A model generated the notes under the pieces. The model worked only from the letters and a program-made list of their open reading frames with translations. It searched no databases and was not told where the DNA came from. Below are positions 26,080 through 34,424 of a DNA stretch of 64,000 bases, one piece after another; positions within the stretch are counted from its first letter, which is position 1, and every line of letters begins with the position of its first letter. Position numbers and translations under genes: made by a program. The stretch is taken from positions 62,001 through 126,000 of the forward strand of contig JABCZH010000009.1 of NCBI GenBank assembly GCA_013289795.1, written 5' to 3'. The DNA is from Acidobacteriota bacterium (GTDB taxonomy: Bacteria; Acidobacteriota; Terriglobia; Terriglobales; Acidobacteriaceae).

Positions 26080-28230
26080 ATGAGCACCTCCACCCTCAAC
26101 TCCCTTTCCAAGGCGTCATCCGCCTACTTGCGCTCGGCCATGCACCAGCCTATCCAGTGGCGGGAGTGGGGTGAGGAAGCGTTTGCGGTGGCGCAGCGCG
26201 AGAACAAACCCATCTTGCTGGATATTGGCGCGGTGTGGTGCCATTGGTGCCACGTGATGGATCGGGAGTCGTACGACAGTCCGGAGATCGCTCAGATTGT
26301 GAACGAGCGTTTCGTGGCGGTAAAAGTCGACCGTGACGAGCGGCCTGATATTGACAGCCGCTACCAGGTAGCGGTGAGTTCCATCAGCGGGCAAGGGGGA
26401 TGGCCGCTTACAGCGTTTCTTACGCCCGATGGCAAGCCCTTTTACGGGGGAACCTACTTCCCTCCTGACGATTCTTATGGACGCCCCAGTTTCAAGCGGG
26501 TGCTGCTTTCCATCGCGAACGCATATCACGAGAAAAATGACGACGTGGTGGAGCAGGCGAAGATGGTCGAGAGCGCCATCTCGCAGGCCGAGTCGTTCGC
26601 CGGCAAGAGTGGTGATTTCTCTCCGTCGGTGATCGACGCCATTGTGAAATCGGCGCTGGGGATGTACGACCCGCAGAATGGCGGCTTTGGTAGCGCTCCC
26701 AAGTTTCCCCATCCGGCAACACTGGATTTGTTGATCGACCAGTATGTCCGAGCGGGCGACGAAGAACTGCGGAATGTATTCGTCAACACACTGGAGAAGA
26801 TGGCGCGAGGCGGTGTGTACGACCAGCTCGCAGGTGGCTTTCACCGTTATTCGGTCGATGAACGCTGGGGGGTACCGCACTTCGAGAAGATGTGCTACGA
26901 CAACTCTGAATTGCTGAAGAATTATGTGCACGCTTATCAGGCTACCGGTTCGGAGGTCTTTGCGGGAGTGGCGGAAGACATCATCCGCTGGATGGATGAG
27001 TGGCTGAGTGACCGCGAGCGTGGTGGTTTCTACGCCTCTCAGGATGCGGATCTCTCGATGGACGACGATGGCGATTACTTCACCTGGACTCTGGCGGAAA
27101 CTCGCGCAGTGCTTACCGAGGAGGAAAGCAGTGTTGCCTGCCTCTATTTCGACATCAACGAAATTGGCGAGATGCATCATAATCCTGCGAAGAATGTGCT
27201 TTACGTTCGAACGTCCACGGCCGATATCGCCAAACGGCTGAACCTGCCGCTCTCACGCATCGAAAGTTTGCTGCAATCGGCAAAGCAGAAAATGTACGCT
27301 GCCCGCCTCCGACGGCCGACCCCGTACGTGGATAAGACCGTATATGTGGGCTGGAATGCACTTTGCGTGTCGGCGTATTTGGAGACGGCCAAAGTTCTCA
27401 CGCTGGAATCTCCCCGGCATTTTGCCCTGCGAAGTCTGGATCGAATATTGGCGGAGGGCTGGCACGCCGACGCCGAGCTATTGCACGTGCTGGCGTACTC
27501 AGATGCGGCGGCGGAGAGGCGTAACGTTCCCGCCGTACTCGATGACTATGCGTTTACTGTGGTGGCCTGCCTGGATGCCTACGAATCAACCGCGGATTTG
27601 AGCTACTTCAATTTCGCGCAACGCATTGCGGATGCGATGGTGGAGCGCTTCTTTGATCCGGTCGCCGGGGGCTTCTTTGATACTCCTAAGCCGGTAGGGC
27701 TTGCGCAACCGTTGGGGGTGCTAGGCACGCACCGCAAGCCCTTCCAGGACTCACCAACACCGGCGGGAAACTCGGTGGCGGCCGTCGGGCTGCTGCGGTT
27801 GTATGCCTATACAAACGATCAGGGATATTACGACAGAGCTGAGCAGACGATGGAAGTGTTGGCGGGGATGGCTGGCCGCTATGGATTGTTCGCCTCAACC
27901 TACGGGATCGCGGCCGTGCATCTTTCCCAGCCGCACACCCAGGTCGTCGTGATTGGCGACGGCGCACTTGCGCAACAACTCTATCGCACTGCGGTGAAGC
28001 CCTTCTCTCTCAGCAAGGCTGTGCTCAAACTGTCCCATGAACAGACCGTGTCGCAGAACCTGCCACCTGCGCTGGCGGCAACCCTTCCGCACCTGCCGAT
28101 CATCAACCAAGGCAAGACTGCTGCCGTCATCTGCTCAGGATTTTCCTGTCAGGCGCCGATCTGTGATCCGGAGGAATTAGCGAAGCCTTTGCGGCACAAC
28201 CTTACCACGAGTCAGGAATCCAAAAAATGA
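26080..28230 (+). CDS. DUF255 thioredoxin-like/six-hairpin protein (YyaL/SPATA20 type)
   Basis: The 716-residue protein fits the DUF255 family (human SPATA20, bacterial YyaL). The N-terminal thioredoxin-like domain begins with HQPIQWREWGEEAF and carries the redox motif GAVWCHWCHVMDRESY, then VKVDRDERPDIDSRY and GQGGWPLTAFLTPDGKPFYG. The rest is an alpha/alpha six-hairpin fold related to glycoside epimerases, with FDQ-like repeats such as GGVYDQLAGGFHRYSVDERW and HFEKMCYDN. No biochemical activity is established; a redox or carbohydrate role has been suggested from fold. The stop codon overlaps a perfect hairpin. Confidence 0.9.
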   Translation: MSTSTLNSLSKASSAYLRSAMHQPIQWREWGEEAFAVAQRENKPILLDIGAVWCHWCHVMDRESYDSPEIAQIVNERFVAVKVDRDERPDIDSRYQVAVSSISGQGGWPLTAFLTPDGKPFYGGTYFPPDDSYGRPSFKRVLLSIANAYHEKNDDVVEQAKMVESAISQAESFAGKSGDFSPSVIDAIVKSALGMYDPQNGGFGSAPKFPHPATLDLLIDQYVRAGDEELRNVFVNTLEKMARGGVYDQLAGGFHRYSVDERWGVPHFEKMCYDNSELLKNYVHAYQATGSEVFAGVAEDIIRWMDEWLSDRERGGFYASQDADLSMDDDGDYFTWTLAETRAVLTEEESSVACLYFDINEIGEMHHNPAKNVLYVRTSTADIAKRLNLPLSRIESLLQSAKQKMYAARLRRPTPYVDKTVYVGWNALCVSAYLETAKVLTLESPRHFALRSLDRILAEGWHADAELLHVLAYSDAAAERRNVPAVLDDYAFTVVACLDAYESTADLSYFNFAQRIADAMVERFFDPVAGGFFDTPKPVGLAQPLGVLGTHRKPFQDSPTPAGNSVAAVGLLRLYAYTNDQGYYDRAEQTMEVLAGMAGRYGLFASTYGIAAVHLSQPHTQVVVIGDGALAQQLYRTAVKPFSLSKAVLKLSHEQTVSQNLPPALAATLPHLPIINQGKTAAVICSGFSCQAPICDPEELAKPLRHNLTTSQESKK

Positions 28231-28257
28231 GGCTGGCGATTTGCGAATCGCCAGCCT
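28230..28257. terminator. Perfect 12-bp bidirectional terminator hairpin
   Basis: AGGCTGGCGATT (28230-28241) is exactly complementary to AATCGCCAGCCT (28246-28257) around a TGCG loop. The stem starts at the last base of the DUF255 stop codon and lies between two converging genes, so it can serve both. No U-run follows on either strand. Confidence 0.7.
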
Positions 28258-28305
28258 GCGCAGTTTCAGCGCTGCACTGATTGCAGCGCGAACATTACTG
28301 CCACA

Positions 28306-28449
28306 CTACCGGCAGTGCCCACCGGAACCCGGCGGACAAAGCGGCGGCGGCGCTCCGTCCAATGACATAGTCATGGCTGGAGTGGCAAGAGCTGTGCCTG
28401 CGCACAACATACCTACCATCAGGAATAGCATCCTGAGCGCACGTTTCAT
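28306..28449 (-). CDS. 47-residue secreted peptide precursor
   Basis: This tiny gene begins with ATG at 28449 preceded by AAGGAGA nine bases upstream, one of the best ribosome sites in the window. The product has a signal peptide (MKRALRMLFLMVGMLCAGTA) and a likely cut after ALA. The mature peptide of about 25 residues is Pro/Gly-rich and has two cysteines (PPLCPPGSGGHCR at the C-terminus) that could form a disulfide. It is transcribed toward the DUF255 gene and ends before the shared hairpin. I recognise no family. Secreted peptide roles such as signal, inhibitor or envelope component are possible; none is shown. Confidence 0.65.
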   Translation of the reverse strand: MKRALRMLFLMVGMLCAGTALATPAMTMSLDGAPPPLCPPGSGGHCR

Positions 28450-28504
28450 GGATTGTTTCTCCTTGTGCGGGTCCCCTGGGAGCGGAAACCCTAGATGGGA
28501 GGAA

Positions 28505-28510
28505 ATTATA
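28505..28510 (-). promoter_or_regulatory. Candidate -10 box for the small secreted peptide
   Basis: Read on the minus strand, TATAAT occurs 55 bases upstream of the peptide's ATG. A TTGACA lies only seven bases further upstream, too close to act as its -35 partner. The -10 alone is consensus, so this is a low to moderate candidate. The remainder of the gap to 28709 shows no gene. Confidence 0.35.
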
Positions 28511-28709
28511 CGCGCTCTGTCAAGTCCGCGGAGATCATTCACTTAGTCGGTATCAGCCACGCAGCGGGAGAGAAACTCAACGCGGACTCCAATCTCCCTG
28601 CTTGGCATTGATTCTTAGACGGATATGCACATCCAGGAAGACTTCGGAGCGCCGATTGTAACCGCGGGTCAGCTAGCGGGAGTGTACAAAATTGAGACGA
28701 TCGTTGGTT

Positions 28710-29603
28710 TCACTTACTCGGAGGCAATTCCGGCGGATTTGGGATCTTCCGAGCGGAAGAGAGTTCCGAGAGCAGTTCCTTGGCGGACACAGGCTGGCGA
28801 TCACTTTCGGTGCGGGAGAAAGCCCGATCCACCATTCCTTCAAACATAGGGATCAGCGAATCCGCGGCAGCAGGACGCTGCAAGTCGCCGAGACTCTGCT
28901 CCCAGCGTTGCGACATTAGAAGATTGGTGGCTGCCTCGCGAGACGGTGCTTTCAAGATCGCATAACCCAGCCAAACCAGAATCGCACAGCAGTATGCGGC
29001 GGTGTCGAGAAAACCCACAGTCGAGTTGTTGATCTGTCCGCCGGAATTGAGAGCATTCGCCGCTAGTTCGATGCTGGCGAAACCGCCGAACCCCAGGGCA
29101 ATCCCGAAACTCTGCTGCCGCCAGGAGACTCCCAGGTATTTCGAGAACACGAGCAGGAAGAGGATCAAACCGCACTGGATGACGCGCACGCAACGTTGCA
29201 CCGTGGTCACGGCTTGAACGATGGGCGATTGCCCGGCAGGACTCGCCGCCGCCACCACCAGAGCCACAAAAAACATGACCAGCGTGGCCCATTTGAAGAG
29301 CACGGTTCCAAGGTCACGGAGCGTGTGGTAGGGACGAAAAACGTCCAGGAAAATCTCGTGAATGACGTAGAACCCGATGCCCAGGCTGACGACCTCACCA
29401 ATCCAGAAGGTGTAGAAATAGAGATCGTAATTGCCGGACCGCTGGATGGGGAACAACACCGCGAAATTCGCCAACTGAAAAATGATGTAGGCAAAGAAGA
29501 TGGGAAACGTGCGATGTAGCTTGCGCCAAAGCATCGCCGCGGCCAACAAGAGTTCCAAGGCCGGATGGGAAAGCCACAGCACGACTTGGACTTTGGCATT
29601 CAA
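28710..29603 (-). CDS. Multi-pass membrane protein of unknown function
   Basis: The 297-residue protein has about six or seven hydrophobic helices (for instance PALELLLAAAMLWRKLH, FFAYIIFQLANFAVLF, VMFFVALVVAAASPAG, CGLILFLLVFSKYLGV) and a polar C-terminal tail of about 80 residues (LLMSQRWEQSLGDLQRPAAA). Proteins of this size and layout are common in Acidobacteria without a known role. The start is a TTG (29601-29603) without a recognisable ribosome site; upstream in-frame codons offer no other start before a stop. The long gap before it holds a cluster of GTAAC boxes. Confidence 0.65.
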   Translation of the reverse strand: MNAKVQVVLWLSHPALELLLAAAMLWRKLHRTFPIFFAYIIFQLANFAVLFPIQRSGNYDLYFYTFWIGEVVSLGIGFYVIHEIFLDVFRPYHTLRDLGTVLFKWATLVMFFVALVVAAASPAGQSPIVQAVTTVQRCVRVIQCGLILFLLVFSKYLGVSWRQQSFGIALGFGGFASIELAANALNSGGQINNSTVGFLDTAAYCCAILVWLGYAILKAPSREAATNLLMSQRWEQSLGDLQRPAAADSLIPMFEGMVDRAFSRTESDRQPVSAKELLSELSSARKIPNPPELPPSK

Positions 29604-29697
29604 AGTGGGGCCGAATTGTTGTGTCCGGGCAGGAGCTTCAAAAGCCTTCTGCTCACACTAAAGTTAGCACGTGTACCTTAACGGTCAATGTACCAAA

Positions 29698-29743
29698 GTA
29701 ACCCGGCGGTAACGGTTACTGACGGGGTTACCGACCCCGTTAC
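29698..29743. promoter_or_regulatory. Cluster of five GTAAC/GTTAC boxes with a hairpin
   Basis: GTAAC occurs at 29698 and 29709 and its complement GTTAC at 29715, 29727 and 29739. The centres are 11, 6, 12 and 12 bases apart, close to a helical turn. ACGGGGT (29722-29728) also pairs perfectly with ACCCCGT (29734-29740) around TACCG. The block lies between the CBS gene and the membrane protein gene and could be a multi-site operator or a terminator. Confidence 0.35.
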
Positions 29744-29772
29744 CCGTTGAGAACAGGGATGAAACTGACGGG

Positions 29773-30204
29773 TTAAGCCTCCGGAGACGCCTGAATGTAG
29801 GCCCGCATCATGCGAACCTCGTGGTCTTTCTCCGTCAGGTCGTGCAGTACAACGTCCCGCAAGGAGACGACGGCGACTACGACCTGACCTTCGCAGATAA
29901 GCAGATGGCGAAACCCGTGCTGCCGCATCAAACCCATGCAGTTTTCCACGGTTTCGCAAGGGGCCACGGTAAGGGGATCCTTGGTCATGACCTGCCCGAC
30001 CTGGGTGGCACGAGGATCGAGCCCTTCTGCCACCACGCGGCTCATCAGGTCGCGTTCTGAGAAAATGCCCACCAACCGTCCTTCGCGCAGCACCGGCACG
30101 GCTCCGATGTTGCGGGTCACCATGGCCTTCACGACCTCAAGTACGCTCTGAGTGGCCTCAGTTCTGTAGGTGTCTTGGTTGACGATCAAATCGCAAATAT
30201 TCAC
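29773..30204 (-). CDS. CBS-pair domain protein
   Basis: The 143-residue protein is essentially two CBS motifs: MVTRNIGAVPVLREGRLVGI with FSERDLMSRVV, and GLMRQHGFRHLLICEGQVVV with AVVSLRDVVLHDL. Stand-alone CBS pairs bind adenine nucleotides and act as energy or redox sensors for partner proteins. The GTG at 30204 is chosen because a perfect AGGAGGT lies six bases upstream; the longer frame from 30228 would translate through that site. No partner is evident from the neighbours. Confidence 0.88.
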   Translation of the reverse strand: MNICDLIVNQDTYRTEATQSVLEVVKAMVTRNIGAVPVLREGRLVGIFSERDLMSRVVAEGLDPRATQVGQVMTKDPLTVAPCETVENCMGLMRQHGFRHLLICEGQVVVAVVSLRDVVLHDLTEKDHEVRMMRAYIQASPEA

Positions 30205-30358
30205 CCGCCCACCTCCTGTACGCCGCAAATCGCTGATCGGCGCGAGTATATGCCCAAACGGCAGCGCCGGGGAAGAGGGAAAACCATGTATTTGGCGTCG
30301 GCGGAAGGATCGTGGGCATGAAGGCTGCCACCAAAACCGACACGCTTTAGGAGATCCC

Positions 30359-31786
30359 TTAGACTTTCTGGCCCATGAACACGAAGTACGAGCAGGCCCA
30401 GAGCGCAGTGGGAATGCCGCCCCGGGGCTGAGTGGTGAAGATGATGTTGTAGTCGTCGGATGGCTGGAGGCTCTCGACTACAGACGGCGCGGGCTGCGCG
30501 CTAACGGCAGCGAGATAAGCGAGGAAACGGTAAAGGTCGGGGGCTCCGTCGTAGCCCGGTGCGACGAACGACATTTCGGCGTTCTCCCCGGCGAAATGCC
30601 AACTCAGCGAGGCGGCCAGCGCGATGGCATCTTCGTAGCTTTTCTCGGGGAGCACTCCGGCAGCGGGATTGTCGAAGACGATGCGCAGCTTGCGTTCATC
30701 TTCACGGCTGAATTCGCGTACTTTGAGCGAACCCGACTTCGCGGTTGCCTTCCAGTCCACGTGGCGGGCGGAATCTTCAGGAGCATATTCGCGGATGCGG
30801 TAAAGATCCGATCCGCGGCCACGCGTGAAGGTCGCAAACTCTCCGGTGATCAGAGGCAGCACTTCGAAGAATTCGTCGGCGGGTTCCACCGCCGGGTACA
30901 CGGTGATCTCGCGGGCAAGCGGAAGGCGGCGCGTCTTCACCAGAAAAGCAAACGGAAAGCGCGTTGCCAAGCCGAAGGGTGCCTGCTGGTAGACACCGCG
31001 GCGAAGGAAGCGTAGTGAGAGGTCAGCCTTGAGTTCGCTGCTCGCCCGAAGGAAGGGAAAGTAAGCCGAGCCCTCGAAAATGCCGGGCGGGGCCGTCGCC
31101 TCTTCCACGCGACGCAGGTTGCGGTCGGGCAACGTAATCCATTGCTTTTCAGGCGGGCGCTTCGACGGGAAAGTGAAAGTCGCGGGCACCCACCGCCAGC
31201 GTTTGGGGCTTTCCTTCCTGATGGCCACCACATTCACCGAGAATGACGGCAGCCAGCGACGGGGATTGCGCAACACGATCCGGCCCAGTGCCGCGCGACC
31301 GGCGAAGACGTGTTCGGGGAGGCGGACGTCCAGTTCGAGATCACGCAAAACCACCGCGGAAGCGATTCCCGATACCAGAATCGCCGCAAGCATCGCGGCT
31401 ACGATGATGTAAAGCAGATTGTTGCCGGTGTTCAGCGCTGCGATTCCGATCAGCAGCACGGTGACGATGTAGATGACGCCGACGCGGGTGACGTCGTAGT
31501 CGAAGGCATCTCGCAGCCGGGCGGTCGTGACCCGCCGAGCGAGATACGGCACGGTGGTCAGGCCCACAACCACGGCCAGCAGCAAGGCGGTCGAGGCGAG
31601 GATCAGCGTTCCCCACAGGCTTCCCGCTTCGCGAGCTACGGTCGAGAAGAGTGCGGCCGCGAAAGCCATAACCAATCCAACAATGGCCAGCAGGAAGCGT
31701 ACCCAGACCTCGGGAATCTCAACGCCTAAGGCCCGCGCAAGGCGCAGGCGTTCAGCGATGGCGGGCGACTTCGTGAGGGCCGGCAT
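30359..31786 (-). CDS. DUF58 membrane protein
   Basis: The 475-residue protein has about four hydrophobic N-terminal segments (FLLAIVGLVMAFAAALF, LILASTALLLAVVVGL, VIYIVTVLLIGIAALN, AAMLAAILVSGIASAVV) and a large C-terminal cytoplasmic region. The DUF58 signature IREYAPEDSARHVDWKATAK, followed by SLKVREFSRED, is clear; this region is related to von Willebrand A folds. DUF58 genes usually accompany MoxR ATPases and transglutaminase-like proteins; neither is present here, so this is a solitary copy. It may help assemble envelope complexes. The ATG at 31786 is preferred over a GTG at 31813, though neither has a clear ribosome site. Confidence 0.85.
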   Translation of the reverse strand: MPALTKSPAIAERLRLARALGVEIPEVWVRFLLAIVGLVMAFAAALFSTVAREAGSLWGTLILASTALLLAVVVGLTTVPYLARRVTTARLRDAFDYDVTRVGVIYIVTVLLIGIAALNTGNNLLYIIVAAMLAAILVSGIASAVVLRDLELDVRLPEHVFAGRAALGRIVLRNPRRWLPSFSVNVVAIRKESPKRWRWVPATFTFPSKRPPEKQWITLPDRNLRRVEEATAPPGIFEGSAYFPFLRASSELKADLSLRFLRRGVYQQAPFGLATRFPFAFLVKTRRLPLAREITVYPAVEPADEFFEVLPLITGEFATFTRGRGSDLYRIREYAPEDSARHVDWKATAKSGSLKVREFSREDERKLRIVFDNPAAGVLPEKSYEDAIALAASLSWHFAGENAEMSFVAPGYDGAPDLYRFLAYLAAVSAQPAPSVVESLQPSDDYNIIFTTQPRGGIPTALWACSYFVFMGQKV

Positions 31787-31828
31787 GTGGAGTTGCTGTA
31801 TCGAGCCTAGCACCGGACAGAGTGAGCA

Positions 31829-32098
31829 TCAATTGCCTCTGCGGTGACGAAACATTGTCTGCATCCAGCGGTTGGCTTTGGCCGCGGCGTCATCAGCGGC
31901 GCGGCCTACTTTGGGATAACGCACACGCAGTTTGTTGAGCAGATCATGCGCCCAGACGTACTCCGAAGAGAGAATGATCAGCCCGACCAGAAGAAACAAG
32001 ATGCCCGGTATAACGGGCAGGAACAACCCGAGAACTCCCAGCACGATGAAGCCCCACCCGATCACCAGCGCCACAGCAAGTTTGATGTGGGCATTCAT
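31829..32098 (-). CDS. Small PGPGW-type membrane protein
   Basis: The 89-residue protein has two adjacent membrane helices (IKLAVALVIGWGFIVLGVLG and IPGILFLLVGLIILSSEY) followed by an amphipathic basic helix (HDLLNKLRVRYPKVGR). The LPVIPGILFLLVGLIIL and WAHDLLNKLR pattern is that of the PGPGW family of small bacterial membrane proteins, whose function is unknown. It is 42 bases upstream of the DUF58 gene on the same strand, so the two may share a transcript. Confidence 0.75.
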   Translation of the reverse strand: MNAHIKLAVALVIGWGFIVLGVLGLFLPVIPGILFLLVGLIILSSEYVWAHDLLNKLRVRYPKVGRAADDAAAKANRWMQTMFRHRRGN

Positions 32099-32157
32099 AG
32101 CCGTGGCCGTGCGACAACCCTATCAGAGAATGTGCGGTGGAAAATGATGCGCAGAGT

Positions 32158-33015
32158 CTAGGACAAGAACAACGCCACCGCCCGATTGAACTCTTCTGGC
32201 ACTTCTTCGTAAGGCAAATGGCCGACGCCCTCCATCATGAGCAGGCGGCAGTTGTGAAATTGAGCTTTCAGACGATTCGCCGAGGCGGGCTCGACGGCGG
32301 CATCGCGGTCTCCCCAGATCAGCAGCGTAGGAATGTGGGCAATGATGGGAATTGCGGCTTGCAAGTTCCGCATATCTTGCTTCCAGCTGCGAATCACGCT
32401 CAAGGCGTATTCGAATGAACCGCGAGTCCGCATGGGTGCCAGGTAGCCTTCCAGTGTTCCTGCGCGGATGCGCCGCGTGTCGCCAAAAAGCCGCCGGAAG
32501 AAGAACTCCTGCATAAGGCGGAACCGTGGCGCGAGTTTCAGAAAGGCGTGCCCGACCGCAGGGTTGTTGAGAAAAGGAATCAGAAAGCGGCCATGAGCGG
32601 ACCAGGGGTTGGCTGGCGCGACCAGGACCAAGCGGCGGACGCGCTGCGGCGCAAGAGTCGCCGCCATCATCCCCAACGCTCCTCCGTGAGAAGTTCCTAA
32701 CAGGTCACAGGATGCGATGCTGCCCTGGTCCATGAAAAGCAGCAACCGTTTGGCACTCGCGGCGAGACTGTAGTCCAGGCCAGGCAAACGATCCGACAAA
32801 CCTGTACCCGGCAAGTCGAGCGCATAAACGGTTGCTTGCTCGGCGAGTACAGGAATCGCATGTCGCCAGGAGAACGAGTAGCCCATGAGGCCATGCACCA
32901 ACAGCAAAGCTGTGCCCGAACCCGCGCGTTGATAGCGGCAGCTCAGTCCATCGAGATTCATACGCAAATCTTCGATGGGAATGTTGATTTGTTGAGAGCC
33001 TGGATTCACAGCCAT
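32158..33015 (-). CDS. Alpha/beta hydrolase
   Basis: The 285-residue protein is a typical alpha/beta-fold hydrolase: the oxyanion strand LLLVHGLMGYSFSW, YALDLPGTGLSDR, nucleophile elbow LLGTSHGGALGM (serine in GTSHGG), the acid in LLIWGDRDAAVEP, and the histidine in GVGHLPYEEVPEEF. A lid of about 70 residues lies between the elbow and the acid. It could be an esterase, lactonase or C-C hydrolase; sequence does not decide. Its ATG follows the stop of the aminotransferase gene by eight bases, so the two are likely co-transcribed. AAGGG lies 12 bases before the start. Confidence 0.85.
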   Translation of the reverse strand: MAVNPGSQQINIPIEDLRMNLDGLSCRYQRAGSGTALLLVHGLMGYSFSWRHAIPVLAEQATVYALDLPGTGLSDRLPGLDYSLAASAKRLLLFMDQGSIASCDLLGTSHGGALGMMAATLAPQRVRRLVLVAPANPWSAHGRFLIPFLNNPAVGHAFLKLAPRFRLMQEFFFRRLFGDTRRIRAGTLEGYLAPMRTRGSFEYALSVIRSWKQDMRNLQAAIPIIAHIPTLLIWGDRDAAVEPASANRLKAQFHNCRLLMMEGVGHLPYEEVPEEFNRAVALFLS

Positions 33016-33023
33016 CGAACCAG

Positions 33024-34238
33024 CTAGCCCTTGCGCCGCTTCTTGCCCAGGTATTTCTTCAGCACACGGATGCCTTTGTCCACATGTTTTTCTTGCAGCA
33101 GAAATGGCGGCAGGAATCGCACCACCGTGTCCTGCGTGCTGTTGAAGAGAACGCCTTCGCTCAGAGCTTGCTCCACAATGGGACGGGCAGGGAGATCAAG
33201 CTGTAGGCCCTGAATCAGGCCCCGGCCCCGCCCTTCCTGGGCGGCGGCGTAGCGTTCGGTTAGCAGTTTCAATTCCTGCTGCAAGTAGGCACCAACGCGC
33301 GCGACGTTTTCCAGAAGTCTCTCTTCATCCAGAATCGCGAGGTACTCCAACGCAATCCGGCAGGCGAGCGGACCTCCGCCAAAGGTGGTTCCATGCTGAC
33401 CAACCGCAATCGCGGAGGCGAATTCTTCTTTCGCGAGGAACGCCCCCAGTGGCAGCCCAGCGGCAATGGGCTTGGCGATGGCGACGATGTCCGGAGTCAC
33501 GCCGAACGTCTGGAACGCAAAGATCGTACCGGTACGTCCCAAACCACATTGGATTTCATCAAAGATCAGAGCGGCGCGATGCTGGTCGGCCAGCCTGCGG
33601 CATTCCTGCAAGAATTCCATCGAGCATTCGTAGATTCCACCTTCACCGAAAATCGGCTCGAGCACAATCGCGCAAGTGTTGTCGCTGACCGCAGCCCGCA
33701 GAGCTTCGGCATCGTTGCGAGCGACGAATGTTACTTCTTCGAGTAGCGGCTCAAAACCTTTGCGGTATTTATCCTGGCCAGTCAGCGACATCGAGCCGAA
33801 GGTGCGTCCGTGATAGGAACCCTGCAGCGCGACGAGCCGGCTTTTGGCTTCGCCTCCCGCACGATGCCCGGCGAGCCGCGCCAGCTTGATGGAGCCTTCA
33901 ATCGCCTCGGTCCCGCTGTTGGAGAAAAAAGCGCGCTGCAAGCCGGAAAGCTGGCACAACTTCTCGGCGAGAAGGCCCTGGTATTCGTTGTAGTAGAGAT
34001 TCGATAAGTGAATGGCGCGGGCGCACTGCTCGCGGATGGTCTTCACGATTCTCGGGTGCGCATGGCCCAACGCGTTCACTCCAAGACCGGCGACGAAATC
34101 CAAATAGCGTTTACCGTCGAGATCGAAGAGAAAGACACCCTTGCCTCGGGCGATTACGAGCGGATACCGGCTGTAGGTCTGGAGGAGAAACTGACGTTCG
34201 CGTTGCACGACTGCGTCTTGGTTTTCGTTGGTACTCAT
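33024..34238 (-). CDS. argD: Class III aminotransferase, acetylornithine-type
   Basis: The 404-residue PLP enzyme has the family motifs FSNSGTEAIEGSIKLAR, GSYHGRTFGSMSLTG, ALIFDEIQCGLGRTG and the PLP-binding lysine in VAIAKPIAAGLPLGA. The late segment VVRFLPPFLLQEKHVD resembles acetylornithine aminotransferase (ArgD), which makes N-acetylornithine in arginine synthesis. Ornithine or 4-aminobutyrate aminotransferase functions remain possible because no other arginine gene is adjacent; the downstream partner is an alpha/beta hydrolase instead. The ATG lacks a strong ribosome site. Confidence 0.82.
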   Translation of the reverse strand: MSTNENQDAVVQRERQFLLQTYSRYPLVIARGKGVFLFDLDGKRYLDFVAGLGVNALGHAHPRIVKTIREQCARAIHLSNLYYNEYQGLLAEKLCQLSGLQRAFFSNSGTEAIEGSIKLARLAGHRAGGEAKSRLVALQGSYHGRTFGSMSLTGQDKYRKGFEPLLEEVTFVARNDAEALRAAVSDNTCAIVLEPIFGEGGIYECSMEFLQECRRLADQHRAALIFDEIQCGLGRTGTIFAFQTFGVTPDIVAIAKPIAAGLPLGAFLAKEEFASAIAVGQHGTTFGGGPLACRIALEYLAILDEERLLENVARVGAYLQQELKLLTERYAAAQEGRGRGLIQGLQLDLPARPIVEQALSEGVLFNSTQDTVVRFLPPFLLQEKHVDKGIRVLKKYLGKKRRKG

Positions 34239-34378
34239 GGGAGAAATACGATTCTACTGGATTTGGCCGCCACATGATGATGTGGGAAACAAGAGAGCTA
34301 AGCGACACTTGAATCAGACAGTTACCAAATATCACAACATGGCTTCCAAAAAACATATCCTTGCTATGGATTTAGTTC

Positions 34379-34384
34379 TATAAT
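34379..34384 (+). promoter_or_regulatory. Candidate -10 box for the sensor kinase gene
   Basis: TATAAT lies 40 bases before the preferred ATG of the PDZ-containing kinase, in an AT-rich stretch unusual for this window (34321-34390). No consensus -35 is found at the right distance. The box argues that the TTG at 34386 is not the translation start, since the transcript would begin near it. Confidence 0.4.
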
Positions 34385-34424
34385 ATTGGAACTAGGTGTT
34401 TACAAGCCACTTACTGGCTATCCT

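Noticed and set aside
26116-27180. 354-codon minus-strand frame inside the DUF255 gene
   Set aside because: The plus-strand DUF255 protein is clear across the same bases; the shadow has no domain.
28241-28546. 101-codon plus-strand frame over the small secreted peptide
   Set aside because: It lacks a ribosome site and domain, while the minus-strand peptide has AAGGAGA and a signal peptide.
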